Origin: Streptococcus sp. VT 162
GTDB taxonomy: Bacteria > Bacillota > Bacilli > Lactobacillales > Streptococcaceae
Direction of reading: 5' to 3'
Assembly (NCBI GenBank): GCA_000688775.2
Contig: CP007628.2
Coordinates: 620,001 to 684,000, forward strand
Length of the DNA: 64,000 bases
Below, piece by piece: positions 63,954-64,000 of the stretch (the first letter of the stretch is position 1; every line of letters starts with the position of its first letter). A program made the translations under genes and the position numbers. Under the pieces are notes generated by a model. That model saw only the letters and a list, made by a program, of their open reading frames with translations, had not been told where the DNA came from and searched no databases.

Positions 63954-64000
63954 ATGTCTAAAACAGTAGTACGTAAGAATGAATCTCTTGACGATGCACT
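63954..64000 (+). CDS. rpsU: 30S ribosomal protein S21, partial (cut by window end)
   Basis: Only the first 15 codons are inside the window: MSKTVVRKNESLDDA. This is the conserved start of bS21, a small subunit protein near the anti-Shine-Dalgarno end of 16S rRNA. It has AAGGGAG as ribosome-binding site and its own promoter. The rest lies beyond position 64000. Confidence 0.9.
   Translation, partial: MSKTVVRKNESLDDA

Overview
The window looks like chromosome from a mitis-group Streptococcus close to S. mitis, S. oralis or S. pneumoniae. The low G+C content, strong Shine-Dalgarno sites, extended -10 promoters, YSIRK signal peptides, LPxTG anchors, a choline-binding protein and a pneumococcus-like gene order all point there. 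It reads as several pneumococcal-type blocks joined in a different order: aliB to greA; pncB-nadE; ccdA-etrx-msrAB with the two-component system next to it; pabB-cbpL-gki-thyA-miaA-hflX-rnz; and mnmL/mnmM. The species is an inference.

Layout. 0.1-14.5 kb: oligopeptide-binding lipoprotein AliB, a methionine/cysteine pair (cystathionine gamma-synthase type enzyme and PatB/MalY lyase) behind a perfect MET-box, a SNF2 helicase, murC, two GNATs, mltG, greA and an amino-acid permease. 14.6-19.2 kb: GNAT, XRE repressor with membrane partner, pncB-nadE (NAD synthesis), a repeat-filled intergenic region and a RimJ-like GNAT. 19.3-24.9 kb: surface methionine-sulfoxide repair (ccdA-etrx-msrAB), a YesN/YesM-type two-component system and a UPF0340 gene. 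25.2-35.2 kb: fused PabB-PabC, choline-binding CbpL, glucokinase, thyA, DUF3042, then the miaA-hflX-orf-rnz-SDR operon. 35.4-49.9 kb: three LPxTG proteins in a row (BgaA beta-galactosidase and two collagen-adhesin-like proteins with Cna-B/SpaA-type repeats). 50.1-58.0 kb: methyltransferase, DUF3397, the tRNA wobble-uridine genes mnmL-mnmM with a small protein, a CPA1 antiporter and YihY, then queA (reverse) and nagB. 58.3-64 kb: a CshA-type fibrillar adhesin, a membrane-anchored methyltransferase, a peptidase E-like protein and the start of rpsU.

The main structural signal is a set of six short tandem duplications. Five have a period of exactly 40 bp and one of 35 bp. All lie in repetitive DNA, and four of them break open reading frames (cbpL, the first Cna-type adhesin and, twice, the CshA-type adhesin). 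Removing the extra unit restores the frame each time. Repeat collapses are also visible in the same genes. This fits contig ends from a short-read assembly (k about 41) joined without trimming better than it fits biology, so the broken surface genes are probably intact in the organism.

Signals with more biological interest: a MET-box upstream of metB; NagR-like and CcpA-like sites at nagB and a CcpA-like site at gki; extended -10 promoters placed so that pabB, mnmL and the DUF3397 gene would be transcribed as leaderless mRNAs; a CbpL variant in which a Lys/Pro-rich repeat stands where pneumococcal CbpL has an Excalibur domain and which keeps two Ltp (phage superinfection-exclusion family) repeats; and no zmpB gene beside the two-component system that neighbours it in pneumococcus. 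I do not see a clear-cut undescribed multi-gene system here.
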